DNA of 64,000 nt, taken from the NCBI GenBank assembly GCA_016584305.1, contig JACEEZ010021748.1, positions 41,001-105,000 of the forward strand, in the 5' to 3' direction. A model generated the notes under the pieces. The model saw only the letters and a list, made by a program, of their open reading frames with translations. It was not told the origin of the DNA and did not search any database. The translations under genes and the position numbers were made by a program. Source of the stretch: Chionoecetes opilio (Eukaryota > Arthropoda > Malacostraca > Decapoda > Majidae). This document shows positions 1 through 25,827 of the stretch, in pieces. Each line of letters starts with the position of its first letter. Positions within the stretch are counted from its first letter, which is position 1.

Positions 1-71
1 GCAAAGGGCGGGTCCTTGGGGAGGGGGTCGTGGCGCCTTCACCACCGGGGCTGGGCAGCTTCTGAGGAGGG

Positions 72-721
72 GAGCTCGCGGCCAATGGAGGTGGCTTTGG
101 CCGGGTACCTCAAGGCACCCCCGGGAAGAGGGGGGTTTGTGTGGCCCCCTTTGGGACCCCCGGGAGCCAAGGGAAAGTACTTTTGGGCCGTGGTCGCTAT
201 GAAGCTCCCCCAGGGATAGGGGGGGTCCCCGGGGGAGCTTGTAGCCCTGGGGAGGGTGCTGGGGGGCGTCACCTGCTTGTGAGTCTCGCGAGGGGGGGAA
301 GAAAAGGGCTGCCTGTGTGACCATCCCAAACGCTGCAGGAGCGGTTGCGGAGGGTGATGGAGGGACTTTAGTTTACAAGCTAGGGGGGGTTTTTGTGGGG
401 TAATGGCGGGGGGACGCACGCGTGGGGTTTGCCTGCAAAAATGGGTGCGGGTGGGGGGGGAATGTGTTAGCCGCGGGGGCGTCACCTGCTTGTGGGCCGG
501 GGGGGGGGGGGAGCTCGCGGCTAATGAGTGGGCTTTTGGGCCGGGTACCTCAGGGCACCCCCAGGGAAGAGGGGGGGCTTTTGGGCGCCCTTTGGGGGAA
601 CCCAGGGACCAATGAGAGTGACTCTTGGCCGTGGTCGCTAGTGAGGCTAGCCGGGATGAGGGGGGCCCCCCGGGAGCTTTAGCGCCTGGGGAAAGGGTGC
701 AGGGGCGTCACCTGCTTGTGA
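72..721. repeat. Diverged G-rich tandem duplication, period about 430 bp
   Basis: Two related blocks start with GAGCTCGCGG (near 72 and 511) and pass through GCCGGGTACCTC. They end with GGGCGTCACCTGCTTGTG, which is seen three times (near 266, 478 and 704). The copies differ mainly in homopolymer lengths. Translated frames across the block are low-complexity Gly/Pro/Arg sequences and do not look like a protein. Confidence 0.6.
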
Positions 722-1984
722 TTTGTTGTAAGGGGAGAACATGAAATTGCTCATTTTTTATGTCAAGAGGAATTTGATTATTGTTGTTGTGTTAATATTC
801 GCAGCTGCCTTTTCATTTTGAGAATTTTTGTGTTTTGCATGTTTCAATTTTGTCCATATTTTTGTTTTTTTTTTTATGTATCTTGGGATTTAGGATTTAA
901 GGAAACATGTGGTCCTGTTCAGTAAGGGGGGGGTAATGTTATTTTTGTGTGTCTGGGTGTGTATGGGCTGGTGATGTGGTATGATGCGCGGATACCACCC
1001 GGTTCCCATGGTAGCGGGGGGGGTTAGAGGCGCGTGAGGGGTTCCTCTGCCACAGAAAAAGGGGGGTGACGTCATTTCCCGGCGTTGATTGTAATTGGAG
1101 CAGGCTGGCTTGCTAGAACGTCTTTTGGTTGAGTAGAGGCGTGGCAGACATAGGGGGGAGAAAAGACAGAGGAGGGGGGAGGCTAGCGGCAGAAGAGACA
1201 AGGGGAAGACGCCGGGGAAGGTCTGGAGCGCGGCGCGGAGGGGGCATTGCGTCAGCCCTTCGCCTTCCCCTTCGTCAGTATAGGAGTGCCCGCCTTAGCC
1301 GCGTATCGCGTGAAACCATGTACTATGCGATCGTGTGTAAGCCTGGAATCTCGTTTGTGTACTTTGTTTCACTCCTCCTTCGGAGGTGTTATTGGTGATT
1401 TTGTAGTAAAGTAGGAATTTATACGTGAGTGTTCATTCTTTCCCCTTTCCCGCCTTGTGTATGACTAAGTGGACATTACCGTTCTCCCCCAGGTAATCTA
1501 CCGCCCTTTAAGAAAGGGAAAATAAAGGGGTTATGTGACCGCCCCTTGGGGGGAAAAGAAAGAAGGAAATCTTGTGTGTAGGTTATGAGGGGGGTTGGCC
1601 AATACGGGCATCAGAAGTAGAAGTTACGGGTCAGCTTGCAAACATAACTATAACATGCCATGAAAATCTTTGACTCCCGAAGGGAAGAGCTATGAGATCA
1701 AAAAAATTGGAAAAAAAGTGAAAAATGAAGAATATAGGTTCATATATGGTATGGTGTGTTTTGTTGTTCAGGGTACAGGGCCGGGACAAACGACTCTCCG
1801 TCTCCGCCCCCCCAATAATATCTCCCGGGTTCGGGGCTCCCAAACCCAAGCGCAGTCGTGGATCACTAAACCATTTTAGCTCTCGCTCTGGGTCAAAAGC
1901 ACGCGTTCGGGCTTGGTACCACTTGAGTCTAACTGAAGCTCCACGTTAACTCTCCCTAGTCCATGTTTAAAAAAACGGCCATTG
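722..1984. other. Intergenic stretch, no gene recognised
   Basis: This is T-rich then G-rich unique-looking sequence. GTAATG near 936 follows a run of eight G, and CATTAC occurs near 1476. Together they could be the ends of an old LTR of about 545 bp, with AATAAAG slightly downstream at 1521. No target duplication or primer-binding site is visible, so I do not call an element. No coding frame stands out. Confidence 0.3.
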
Positions 1985-2860
1985 CTCATTCTAGTTTCAT
2001 TTCACACCCTTTTGACTCATTCAATTTGTCACTTTCCACTCATTATCATTCTAATTGTCACTTTTTCACCTTGACTCATTCAATTTGTCACGTTCACACT
2101 TATTGACCTTTTATGTGTCCTCACACCATTTCCCCATTCTTTTGTCACTTTCCACTCATTCCTCATTCTATTGTCCTTTAAATCATTCACTCATTCAAAT
2201 TTTTCACTTTCACACTTATTCCTCATTCTTTTGTCACTTTCACACTATTTCCTCATTTTATTTGTCATTTTACACTCATTCACTCATTCTTTTGTCACTT
2301 TTACACTTATTGATCATTCTATTTGTCACTTTCACACTCTTGACTCATTCAATTTGTCCTTTCACACTTATTGATCATTCTAATTGTCCCCCTTTCACAC
2401 CCATTCACTCTTCTTTTTCACTTTCACACTCATTCCTCATTCTATTTTTCACTTTCACACTCATTGACTCATTCAATTTGTCCTTTCACACTCATGACTC
2501 TTCTAATTGTCCTCTCACTTATTGTCATTCTTTTGTCACTTTCTCACTTATTCTCATTTAGTTGTCACTCACACTTATTTACCATTCTAGTTGTCCTTTT
2601 ACACTTTTTACTCTTCTTTTTTTTCATTTCCACTCATTCACCTTCTTTTTGTCACTTTCACACTTTTTGATCATTCTTTTTTGACTTTCACACTTTTGAA
2701 TCCCTTTTTTTTGTCACTTTTACACTTTTTGACCATTCTATTTTTTCCTTTTCTCAGTTTTTACTCTTCAGTTCCTTTCACACTCATTCACTCATTTTCT
2801 TCTTCATCACTTTTGTTTTCTCTATCGTTTCCACTTTCATCTTCTTTGTTTCCTTTGCTT
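1985..2860. repeat. Degenerate minisatellite, unit about 30 bp (TCATTC...TTGTCACTTTCACAC)
   Basis: The motif TTGTCACTTTCACAC followed by TCATTC recurs more than 20 times with indels and substitutions. Open frames across it (Ser/His/Leu/Phe-rich) are repeat translations, not genes. Confidence 0.8.
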
Positions 2861-3035
2861 TAGCTGCATTTAATTCGGTATTTCCTTGCTATCATATATC
2901 TTTATTTTCTTAATTTTAATCTTTCACTTGCACAGTAATTTCCATTCTGTTATATCACAATGAAGATTTTTTCTTTCTTATTTTCTTTTTCTTTCTTTTT
3001 TCTTTCTTTCTTTTCTTTTTCTTCCATATTTTTTC

Positions 3036-3244
3036 TTAACCCCTTGAGACCCAGAACGTAATTTCCATTGTAATTTGGGTACCATTAGACGATTTTTAGT
3101 GACTATAAGCAATATTTTATAGCTATGACCGTTTTTAGCCTTTCCACAACTAATTTTTGGGATTTTAGTTTTTTTTTCGAATTTTATGGGTAAAAACAGA
3201 CATTTTTTTATAGCAAAGGAAAGATCTGGGCGTGAAGGGGTTAA
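3036..3244 (+). mobile_element. 209-bp TTAA-flanked MITE (piggyBac-like), family A
   Basis: The element opens with TTAACCCCTTGAGACCCAG and closes with CTGGGCGTGAAGGGGTTAA. These are imperfect inverted repeats of about 19 bp with TTAA at both outer edges. The interior is AT-rich and non-coding. At least seven related copies lie in this window (near 27988, 36772, 42245, 45341, 48319, 51432 and, inverted, 54022). TTAA targets and CCC-starting ends fit non-autonomous piggyBac-superfamily elements; the superfamily is inferred because no transposase is present. Confidence 0.75.
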
Positions 3245-4030
3245 CTATCTCCGTCACCACTGTATTTTTTTTTCGCTATCTCCGTCACCACTGTATTTTT
3301 TCTTCGCTATCTACGTCACCACTGTATTTTTTCTTCGCTATCTCCGTCACCACTGTATTTTTTCTTTTGCTATCTCTCACCACTTATTTTTTTTTTTTTT
3401 TGTTGTTTTTTTTTTTTTCCCCCTTCGCTATCCCTCACCACTGTTTTTTTCTGCTATCTCCTCCCACTGATTTTTTTTTTGAATTATCTCCGTCACCACT
3501 GTATTTTTTCTGAACTATCTCCGTCACCACTGTATTTTTTCTGAACTATCACCGTCACCACTGTATTTTTTCTGAACTATCTCCGTCACCACTGTATTTT
3601 TTTTTCCCATCCCGTCACCATTATTTTTTTTTTTTCGCTTCTCCGTCCCACTGTATTTTTTCTGAATTCCGTCCCACTGTATTTTTTTTTTGCTATCTCC
3701 TCCCCACTGTTTTTTTTTCTTCGCTATCTCCGTCACCACTGTATTTTTTCTGAACTATCTCCGTCACCACTGTATTTTTTCTGAACTATCTCCGTCACCA
3801 CTGTATTTTTTCTGAACTATCTCCGTCACCACTGTATTTTTTCTTCGCTATCTCCGTCACCACTGTATTTTTTCTTCGCTATCTCCGTCACCACTGTATT
3901 TTTTCTGCTTCGCATCTCCGTCACCACTGTATTTTTTCTTCGCTATCTCCGTCACCACTGTATTTTTTTCTGCTATTCCGTACCACTGTATTTTTTTGAC
4001 TATCTCCGTCACCACTTTTTTTTTCGTTCT
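3245..4030. repeat. 31-bp minisatellite (TATCTCCGTCACCACTGTAT...)
   Basis: About 25 copies of a unit containing CTCCGTCACCACTGTATTTT begin directly at the right edge of the adjacent MITE. The spacer alternates between TTCTTCG and CTGAAC types. Nothing else is seen here. Confidence 0.85.
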
Positions 4031-4380
4031 TCAATGTTTTTTATTAACTCAGTCACCTATTATTTTTTATTTCACATTTACTGTTTATTTCTTTCTAACT
4101 GTATTTTTTACTATCACACTTTTTTTGTTTTTGCTATAACACTCATTTTGCTTATTTTCCATATTTAACCTTTATTTATATTCTCGTCTACAATGATTTT
4201 TATTCAAACTATTACTACTACATACAACATCTGCATATTATTATTTTTTCTATTACATACATTTACTTTATCAATATCTCATTCTTGTATAACTCATTTA
4301 CAACTAACTTCATTCTATACAACTATACTATTTTAATCACATACATTCATTACATTATTTTTTCTCATCATACATTACTA
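4031..4380. other. AT-rich spacer, no gene
   Basis: Low-complexity T/A-rich sequence grades into the ACATACAT satellite that follows. No coding frame, RNA gene or repeat boundary was recognised. Confidence 0.5.
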
Positions 4381-5715
4381 CATTAAATAAACATACATAC
4401 ATTCACTAAACATACATACATACATACACTTCACTACATACATACATACAACATTCACATACAACATACATACATTCATACATACATACATATCATACAC
4501 TTCACATACATACTACATACATACATTTACATACACTCACATACATACATACATACATACAATCTACACATACATACATACATACATCACATACATACAT
4601 ACATTACATACATACATACAACATACACTTCACATACATACATACATACATTACATACATACTACATACATACACTACATACAATACATAACACATACAT
4701 ACAACATTCACATACATCACATACAATACATACATACATACACTTCACATACATATACATACATACATACATACACTTCACATACATACATACATACATA
4801 CACTTCACATACATACATACTACATACATACATAACATACATACATACACTTCACATACATACACTACATACATACACTTCACATACATACATACATACA
4901 TACACTTCACATACATACATACATACATACATCAACACTTCACAACATACATACATACATACATTACATACATACACTTCACATACATACATACATACAT
5001 ACTACAACATACATACACTCAATACATACATACAACTTCACATACATACATACATACATACATACACTCACATACATACATACATACTTACACATACAAA
5101 CATTCATACATACATACACTTCACATACATACATACATACACTTCACATACATACATACATACATACATACATACATACATACATACATACATACACTTC
5201 ACATACATACATACATACATACATACATACATACATACACTTCACATACATACATACATACATACATACATACATACATACATACACTTCACATACATAC
5301 ATACATACATACATACATACATACATACACTTCACATACATACATACATACATACATACATACACTACATACATACATACATACATACATACATACATAC
5401 ACTTCACATACATACATACATACATACATACATACTTCACATACATACATACATACATACATACACTTCACATACATACATACATACATACATACACTTC
5501 ACATACATACATACATACATACACTTACATACATACATACATACACTTCACATACATACATACATACATACACTTCACATACATACATACACTTCACATA
5601 CATACATACATACATACACTTCACATACATACATACATACATACATACATACATACATACATACATACATACACTACATACATACATACATACATACATA
5701 CATACATACATACTT
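4381..5715. repeat. (CATA)n satellite interrupted by ACTTCA
   Basis: Runs of CATACATA are punctuated every 20-50 bp by CACTTCACATA, giving a higher-order pattern. The minus-strand Met-Tyr-Val-Cys frames across it are repeat translations. Confidence 0.9.
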
Positions 5716-5787
5716 TACACACACAAAAATAACAACAAACAGCAACAACAACATTAACATCATAAATCTTTAAACATTACCAATCAT

Positions 5788-5790
<3 letters not shown>

Positions 5791-5865
<75 letters not shown>

Positions 5866-5898
5866 CTCTCTCTTCTCTCTCTCTCTCTCTCTCTCTCT
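5791..5898. repeat. (CT)n microsatellite
   Basis: This is a nearly pure CT dinucleotide run with a few CCT/TTCT interruptions. It lies downstream of the transporter gene on the gene's strand. Confidence 0.95.
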
Positions 5899-5967
5899 CA
5901 TCGTCTCCTTTTTACTTTCAATTCACATCTTTTTTCCTTTTCTTTCAATCACACAAATTTCCCATTT

Positions 5968-5973
5968 TTTATT
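5968..5973 (-). terminator. Candidate polyadenylation signal AATAAA for the MFSD6-like gene
   Basis: AATAAA is read on the minus strand about 550 bp after the transporter stop codon. It is the first canonical hexamer I noticed downstream. The 3' UTR length is inferred, and transcript data would settle it. Confidence 0.3.
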
Positions 5974-6014
5974 TCAATCTCTTCTCTTTTTTCCAGTCCC
6001 TTGCCCCTTTTTTT

Positions 6015-6210
6015 CCATCAAATCACACCTATTGACCTATTCTTTGCCATTAAATCACACCTATCGACCTATTCTTTGCCATCAAATCACACCTATTGAC
6101 CTATTCTTTGCCATCAAATCACACCTATTGACCTATTCTTTGCCATCAAATCACACCTATTGACCTATTCTTTGCCATCAAATCACACCTATTGACCTAT
6201 TCTTTGCCAT
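6015..6210. repeat. 32-bp tandem repeat, six copies, in the presumed 3' UTR
   Basis: The unit starts CCATCAAATCACACC and continues TATTGACCTATTCTTTG. Copies start at 6015, 6047, 6079, 6111, 6143 and 6175 and are nearly identical. Degenerate relatives (TCAAATCACACAT) flank it out to about 6475. Confidence 0.85.
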
Positions 6211-6522
6211 AAATTCACTCTGCTTTCCCTTTTTTTTTCTTTTAATTCACATAACTAACTTTTGTTTCCATCAAATCACGCATTTTTTTCTTTTTTTCTT
6301 TCTCATCATGTTTTTCTATCCCTATTCCCTTTTGTTTCTTTCAAATCACACATTTTTCCCTATTTTTCATTCTCTTCTCATGTTTTTCTATTCCTACTTC
6401 ATCGTTTTTCTTTCAATTCACATCTTTTTCCCTTTTCTCTGTCCCTTTTCACTTTTTTTTACATCAAATCACACATAGTCTCCTTTTTCATTCTCTCTTG
6501 TTTTTCTATCACAACCAACACC

Positions 6523-20075
<13,553 letters not shown>

Positions 20076-20339
20076 AGTGGTGGTGCAAGGTGGAGTTGTG
20101 TGTGTGTGTGTGGCGCCGCGTTGCAAGAGAGAGTGGAAGTGGCTGGCTGGCTGGGAGGGAGGGAGACTGGAAGGACGAGTACTGGGTTAAAGAGTGGTAA
20201 ATTTACGGTTTAGGTCATCCCGCGATTCTGAGGCCGAAACTTAGTTTTCCTGAATAGTTTTGATGTGCTTTGAATGAATCTGGCACTCGTTTTTTCCGGA
20301 CGTCAATTTTTTGTGTCTAGGTGTGGAGGGATGCCCGCC

Positions 20340-20530
20340 CCGCCCCGCCCCCCGGACCCCCGCAAACCTTGCTCCGCTTTGCACTGCCCTAGTATTGATA
20401 GATTATATATAATTTTCTGTTTTTCTTGATATCATCTGTTACTAAACCAAACCCCACCTCTAACCTAACCTAACCTGATTTACCTAACTGTACCGTTTCT
20501 GGCTGAAATAACGGTAGATTTTCAGTTTTT
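20340..20530. repeat. Dispersed repeat shared with 56110-56215
   Basis: The stretches CAAACCTTGCT, TAGTATTGATA and CCGTTTCTGGCTGAAAT plus GGTAGATTT occur in the same order at both sites, separated by CCTAA-type runs. No ends were identified. Confidence 0.6.
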
Positions 20531-20967
20531 TTAAAGTTTTTTTTTATACAAACAAAACAGATTTTCAGTAGTACATGTATCGCCATTAATATTCAATTGC
20601 GCCATAGGAAATGGGGTTCAAAATACTCCCAATGAGGATATCTACACGATGAGACAGGTTAGAATTGTCAGGCTCGAGGATGACCTAAACGGTTAGAATA
20701 ATATAGCATCGTTTTCAAAGCAAACGAATATAATGTTAGTTAAAATGTAATAAAAATGTACACATGTTAAGTTAAAATGTCAGTTAAAATGTATGTTACT
20801 GGAACTGTGTCGCCTGTGAGTAATTGAAACTTAAGATAACTGGAGACAAACTTAACAGGTGCGAGGAAAAAAACTTGAAGGGAATGGTTGAAGATGAACA
20901 ATAAAGTAAAGGAAAAGAAAATGAATAAAGTAATGAAATGAAGTAAGAAAGACCTTTAGTTTAAGAA
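20531..20967. other. No gene recognised
   Basis: AT-rich sequence has a few repeats of the word GTTAAAATGT (20735-20795). Nothing coding or structural was seen. Confidence 0.5.
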
Positions 20968-21192
20968 CATAAGAAAATAAGGAAGTGTAGAGTAAGGGGC
21001 GATCTAATAGAAGTGTTTAAGTGGATAAAGGGATACAATACAGGCGATGTAGGAAAAGTTCTTACGGCTAGTAACCAGGGTAGAACAAGAAGTAACGGAT
21101 TCAAGCTGGAAAAGCGTAGATTCAAAAAGGAAATAGGGATAAACTGGTTCACAAATAGGGTGGTGAATGATTGGAATGGACTCAGTCATGGG
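20968..21192 (+). mobile_element. CR1-like LINE, C-terminal end of ORF2
   Basis: The reading frame gives 'DLIEVFKWIKGYNTGDVGK', then 'SNGFKLEKRRFKKEIGINWF' and 'TNRVVNDWNGLS'. This is the conserved last portion of CR1/L2-type reverse transcriptase polyproteins. It is cut off by the GTACGGTA-rich segment at about 21200. Confidence 0.8.
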
Positions 21193-21199
21193 CAGGGCA

Positions 21200-21353
21200 T
21201 GTAGTACGGTACGGTACGGTAATATTTTTCGTAATTCGTACCTCAGATAAATATAGTACCGTAATTCCGTTCCGTACCTGAATATTTGTATCGTACCGTA
21301 TTAGTACGATAAATTTCCGTACCGTAATTTCGAACTATTTTTCGTACCCAAAA
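21200..21353 (+). repeat. GTACGGTA-rich short element (copy 1)
   Basis: The segment begins TAGTACGGTACGGTACGGTA and ends TTTTTCGTACCC. An inverted relative occupies 23298-23452. Both sit at the same LINE word, GGGCATGTAGT, so this looks like a small mobile or repeat unit inserted in or near that site. Confidence 0.45.
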
Positions 21354-21410
21354 ACATTTGACTTTCATAAACAAAATCAATAATTGACAAAATTACTGAT
21401 CATTTTCCAT

Positions 21411-21895
21411 AAGTTTAGTTTAGGCTAGGTTAGGTTTAGGTTTATTTTGTTAACTTAAATATTAAGAAAAAAATAAGAATAGTGGAGGAAAGTTAGGCAA
21501 GGTTAGGTTAGGTCAGTTTAGTTTACGTTAAGTTAGGTAGGTTTAGGCTAGGTTAGGATTATTTTGTTGCGTCATTTCCGATACTTTTAATTATTTGTTA
21601 CATTCTTTCCTGCATTAGTAACTGGAGAATGAAAGACCATATTAAGTAAACATATAAGTAATGGAGAAAAGTTAGACAAGGTTAGGTTGGGTTTATTTTG
21701 TTGCGTTATTTCCGATACTTTTTAATACTTTGTTACTTAATTTCCTATATAGGCTACATTAGTGCCGGAAAGGTTTTAGTCTACTTTTCAGACCTATAGG
21801 CTTGCGTAATCTATTTCTTTTTCTAGTTCTAGCAGCGCGAAAAATAATTATATTTTTCTGCTAGGGAGGGGACCTACACACACACACACACACAC

Positions 21896-21966
<71 letters not shown>

Positions 21967-22142
21967 GCACACACACACACACATACACACACACACACAC
22001 ACACACAGGCACATACACACACAAACACAAACACACACAAAGGTCGTGACGTAAAAAAAGATGAGGAGAGGTGACGCTACAAATTCGTTAACTCGTTTAC
22101 GTAAAGATGATAATACGAAGGACATAGCGGGGTTATTGACCG

Positions 22143-22207
<65 letters not shown>

Positions 22208-22453
22208 CCAGGACAGACGGACATACAACACAGTGCTCGCTGGGCATCGGTGAGTTAAACTTGTAGCTTAAGAACATAAGAACACAAGGAAGCTACAAGA
22301 GGCTCGGATACAGACCTACACGAGGTAGTTCCTGTTACTAAACACTACCTACATCCACCTTTCATCCCCATCCATAACACTGTCCAGCCTCCTTTTAAAG
22401 CTCACTAATGACTCCGCACTAACTATCCCATGACCAGGGCATGTAGTTCGTTA
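21411..22453 (+). repeat. Left arm of a 1.05-kb inverted repeat
   Basis: The sequence is found again in reverse complement at 23443-24516 with very few mismatches. Differences are mainly in (CA)n length and one T-run. The arm contains CCTAA/TTAGG-like runs, two (CA)n tracts (21876-22005 and 22148-22202) and a LINE tail. Confidence 0.9.
22262..22450 (-). mobile_element. CR1-like LINE 3' tail
   Basis: Read on the minus strand it gives TTTAAAAGGAGGCTGGACAG, then AGGAACTACCTCGTGTAGG and the terminal repeat CTTGTGTTCTTATGTTCTTA. This is the 3' end found in several places here. It is truncated at GGGCATGTAGT. Confidence 0.75.
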
Positions 22454-22920
22454 ATAAGTAATGCGGCTGTCGCCCCACGCCACCTTACTTTATCTCCTTG
22501 ACCTGAGGAGGCTGAGGGATAATCCCCATGCCACGTGCCCACCCAGGCAGCTGGGCAGAAATTCTACCTAGCTAATGAAGTCACACGGTGGTGTTAATTA
22601 ATGGGGTCAAATCTCGCTCACTCATTCCCCTATCCGCCCATCCACCCACGCCACGCCCTCACTCAATCATTCACCTACCCACGCCCTCACTCTCTTACTC
22701 ACTAACCCATCCACGCCCTCACTCATTTCTTCAACACCCCTCCAACTCACTCACTCCCTCACTCACTCGTTAACCCACCCACACCCCTCATACCTCATTC
22801 ACTCACTATTTCACGAATCCACCCACGCCTTCACTCACCCACCCACCCACGCCCTCACCTACTCACACCCTCACTCACTCACTCCTCCATCACCAGTGAC
22901 CATGAACGAGGTTGAAGATG

Positions 22921-22995
<75 letters not shown>

Positions 22996-23442
22996 AGTAT
23001 ATATATTAAGGTAGATAGGAATTAGACACATGGGCTGTTGAACTATTAATCATTATCCCCAGGAGTCCCAGGACCAGGTCAACACCCAGGCGCTAGATGG
23101 GAAATTGCTCCCTGGTAAATGGTGGTAATGAGGTCACACGGTGGTGTTGATGGGGAAGTCAACTCCCGCGCCTTGAGTCTCTGACTCCCTGGTCCCTGAG
23201 CTGGGGTGAAGTAAAGTTATTTTTACAGATAGATAGATATACATGAAGATAGAGAGACAGTATATATGGATGGTAGCCTACCATCCATACTGCTGGGTAC
23301 GAAAATGGTTCGATATAAGTACGGAAGTAAAAATCGAACTTTCGTACCGTACCGAACTTGAAGAAATATATCGAACCGTAATAACGAACCGTACTTTTAG
23401 CCCTTAAATTACCGTACCGTACCGTAATTTCGTACCGTACCG
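22454..23442. other. Spacer between the inverted arms
   Basis: It holds a CACTCAC-type minisatellite (22615-22890), an (AT)n run (22920-22994), and two loosely matching blocks around GTCACACGGTGGTGTT (22580 and 23133). A GTACGGTA-type element sits at the right edge (23298-23452). No gene is seen. Confidence 0.6.
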
Positions 23443-23452
23443 TAACGAACTA
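23298..23452 (-). repeat. GTACGGTA-rich short element (copy 2, inverted)
   Basis: It starts GGGTACGAAAATGGTTCG and ends with several CGTACCGTA words. It is the inverse of the 21200-21353 segment but more diverged than the large arms. Confidence 0.45.
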
Positions 23453-23688
23453 CATGCCCTGGTCATGGGATAGTTAGTGCGGAGTCATTAGTGAGCTTTA
23501 AAAGGAGGCTGGACAGTGTTATGGATGGGGATGAAAGGTGGATGTAGGTAGTGTTTAGTAACAGGAACTACCTCGTGTAGGTCTGTATCCGAGCCTCTTG
23601 TAGCTTCCTTGTGTTCTTATGTTCTTAAGCTACAAGTTTAACTCACCGATGCCCAGCGAGCACTGTGTTGTATGTCCGTCTGTCCTGG

Positions 23689-23767
<79 letters not shown>

Positions 23768-23900
23768 CGGTCAATAACCCCGCTATGTCCTTCGTATTAT
23801 CATCTTTACGTAAACGAGTTAACGAATTTGTAGCGTCACCTCTCCTCATCTTTTTTTACGTCACGACCTTTGTGTGTGTTTGTGTTTGTGTGTGTATGTG

Positions 23901-23956
<56 letters not shown>

Positions 23957-23990
23957 TGTGTGTGTGTGCGTGCGTGTGTGTGTGTGTGTG

Positions 23991-24053
<63 letters not shown>

Positions 24054-24516
24054 GTCCCCTCCCTAGCAGAAAAATATAATTATTTTTCGCGCTGCTAGAA
24101 CTAGAAAAAGAAATAGATTACGCAAGCCTATAGGTCTGAAAAGTAGACTAAAACCTTTCCGGCACTAATGTAGCCTATATAGGAAATTAAGTAACAAAGA
24201 ATTAAAAAGTATCGGAAATAACGCAACAAAATAAACCCAACCTAACCTTGTCTAACTTTTCTCCATTACTTATATGTTTACTTAATATGGTCTTTCATTC
24301 TCCAGTTACTAATGCAGGAAAGAATGTAACAAATAATTAAAAGTATCGGAAATGACGCAACAAAATAATCCTAACCTAGCCTAAACCTACCTAACTTAAC
24401 GTAAACTAAACTGACCTAACCTAACCTTGCCTAACTTTCCTCCACTATTCTTATTTTTTTCTTAATATTTAAGTTAACAAAATAAACCTAAACCTAACCT
24501 AGCCTAAACTAAACTT
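23443..24516 (-). repeat. Right arm of the 1.05-kb inverted repeat
   Basis: Reverse complement of 21411-22453. It includes (GT)n tracts at 23697-23761 and 23872-24051 and a LINE tail (23450-23632) in plus orientation. Similarity stops at AAACTT near 24516. Confidence 0.9.
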
Positions 24517-24863
24517 ACCTAACCTTGACTTAATATAGTCTTGGCCCTAACCTTTCCATAAGTTGTTGACCTTCACACAGGGACAACAAAAGGGTATGTT
24601 AAGGTATTTCCTCTCACATCTGCTCCCTGACTACGCATTGCTTCGCTTTGTTAGTATATACAAGAGTCGTGGTGTTGTGTTGGCGGGAATTAATATAATG
24701 ACAGGCCGGTGTGACGGTATATAAGATCCGGCGTTACGGTTGGTCTGTTGTTTTTAAATCTAACCTAACCAAACCTAATTTACCTAACATCAAATAACCT
24801 AAAACACCGCCCTAGAGCGTGATATTTGGTCCGAGTAACAGCCCGCGTCGTCTGTTTGTTTAC

Positions 24864-25190
24864 ATAAGAACATAGGAACATAAGGAAGCTACAAGAGGCT
24901 GGGAGACCTACACGTGGTAGTTCTTGTTACTTAACACTACCTACATCCACCTTTCATCCCCATCCATAACACTGTCTCCTTTTAAAGCTCCCTATTGATT
25001 CCGCACTAACCACCTGACGACTGAGTCCATTCCAATCATTTACCACCCTATTTGTGAACCAGTTTTTCCCTATTTCTTTTTTAAATCTATGTTTTTCCAG
25101 CTTGAATCCGTTACTTGTTGTTCTACCCTGGTTACTTGCCGTGAGAACTTTTCCTACCGCTCCTTTATTGCATCATGCACCGAGTTCTGC
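24864..25190 (-). mobile_element. CR1-like LINE 3' end
   Basis: Minus-strand reading covers the C-terminal coding end (AACTGGTTCACAAATAGGG region) and the tail ending TTATGTTCCTATGTTCTTATG. A degraded homologue lies at 33917-34232 in the duplicated segment. Confidence 0.75.
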
Positions 25191-25224
25191 ACAAGCATTA
25201 CAGCGCTTTGTTAGTATATACAAG

Positions 25225-25827
25225 TGTACTGTACTGTAGGATTACTCTCTCCAATTACTGTCTTAGCACCTTCCTTGACCTACGCCGACTAGGCAGCAGT
25301 CAGGAGGTATTTTCCTAGTTCCCGCCCCCATTAGCCAGGTGTCTTTTCTCCGGCGCTCCTTGACCTGTCTATAAATAGGGTAGACCGCGTCTGCCCGAGA
25401 CTCACTCACACTCAACCCACTACTCACGGCCCTCAGAGGTCACACACATATTCTGCGCTCCTCTCGTCGGGGCGGCCACGTTGTGCCGCCCGCCCCAACA
25501 TATTCCACTGTTCCTGTACTCCACTTCTGCTGAGAAATATATTCATCTTCTGTCTACAAGTTGGTAATTATTCCTCATACCCATGCACGTATCCTTAAGA
25601 GACACATCGGTAAGACATACACAGACCTTAAACCCACTCGTCTCCGAGCCTAGACCGCTCGTGCCACGGCTACCACAACGACGCTACCAACACGCCATCC
25701 ACCAGCATCTCATCTCATGTTCCTGCCCTGCCTCTACTCATCATATTCAAGTATAATGTACCATCGGCGTAGGTCAAAGAAGGTGCTAAGACAGTAATTG
25801 GAGAGAGTAATCCTACAGTACAGTACA
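25225..25827. mobile_element. 603-bp element with about 63-bp terminal inverted repeats and CAAG duplication
   Basis: The ends read TGTACTGTACTGTAGGATTA and its inverse. The match continues inward through CTGTCTTAGCACCTTC to ACCTACGCCGA with about one mismatch. CAAG precedes (25221-25224) and follows (25828-25831) the element. The related segment at 34250-34280 lacks it, giving an empty site. Inside is a TATA-like CTATAAATAGGG near 25370. There is no coding frame. TG..CA ends and a TATA box would suit an LTR, but such long inverted ends suggest a MITE. Confidence 0.7.

Noticed and set aside
936..1481. Possible solo LTR with GTAATG..CATTAC ends
   Set aside because: A G-run resembling a polypurine tract precedes it, but there is no target duplication, primer-binding site or coding neighbour.
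4662..5711. Long minus-strand Met-Tyr-Val-Cys open frames
   Set aside because: They are translations of the CATA satellite; composition and period explain them completely.
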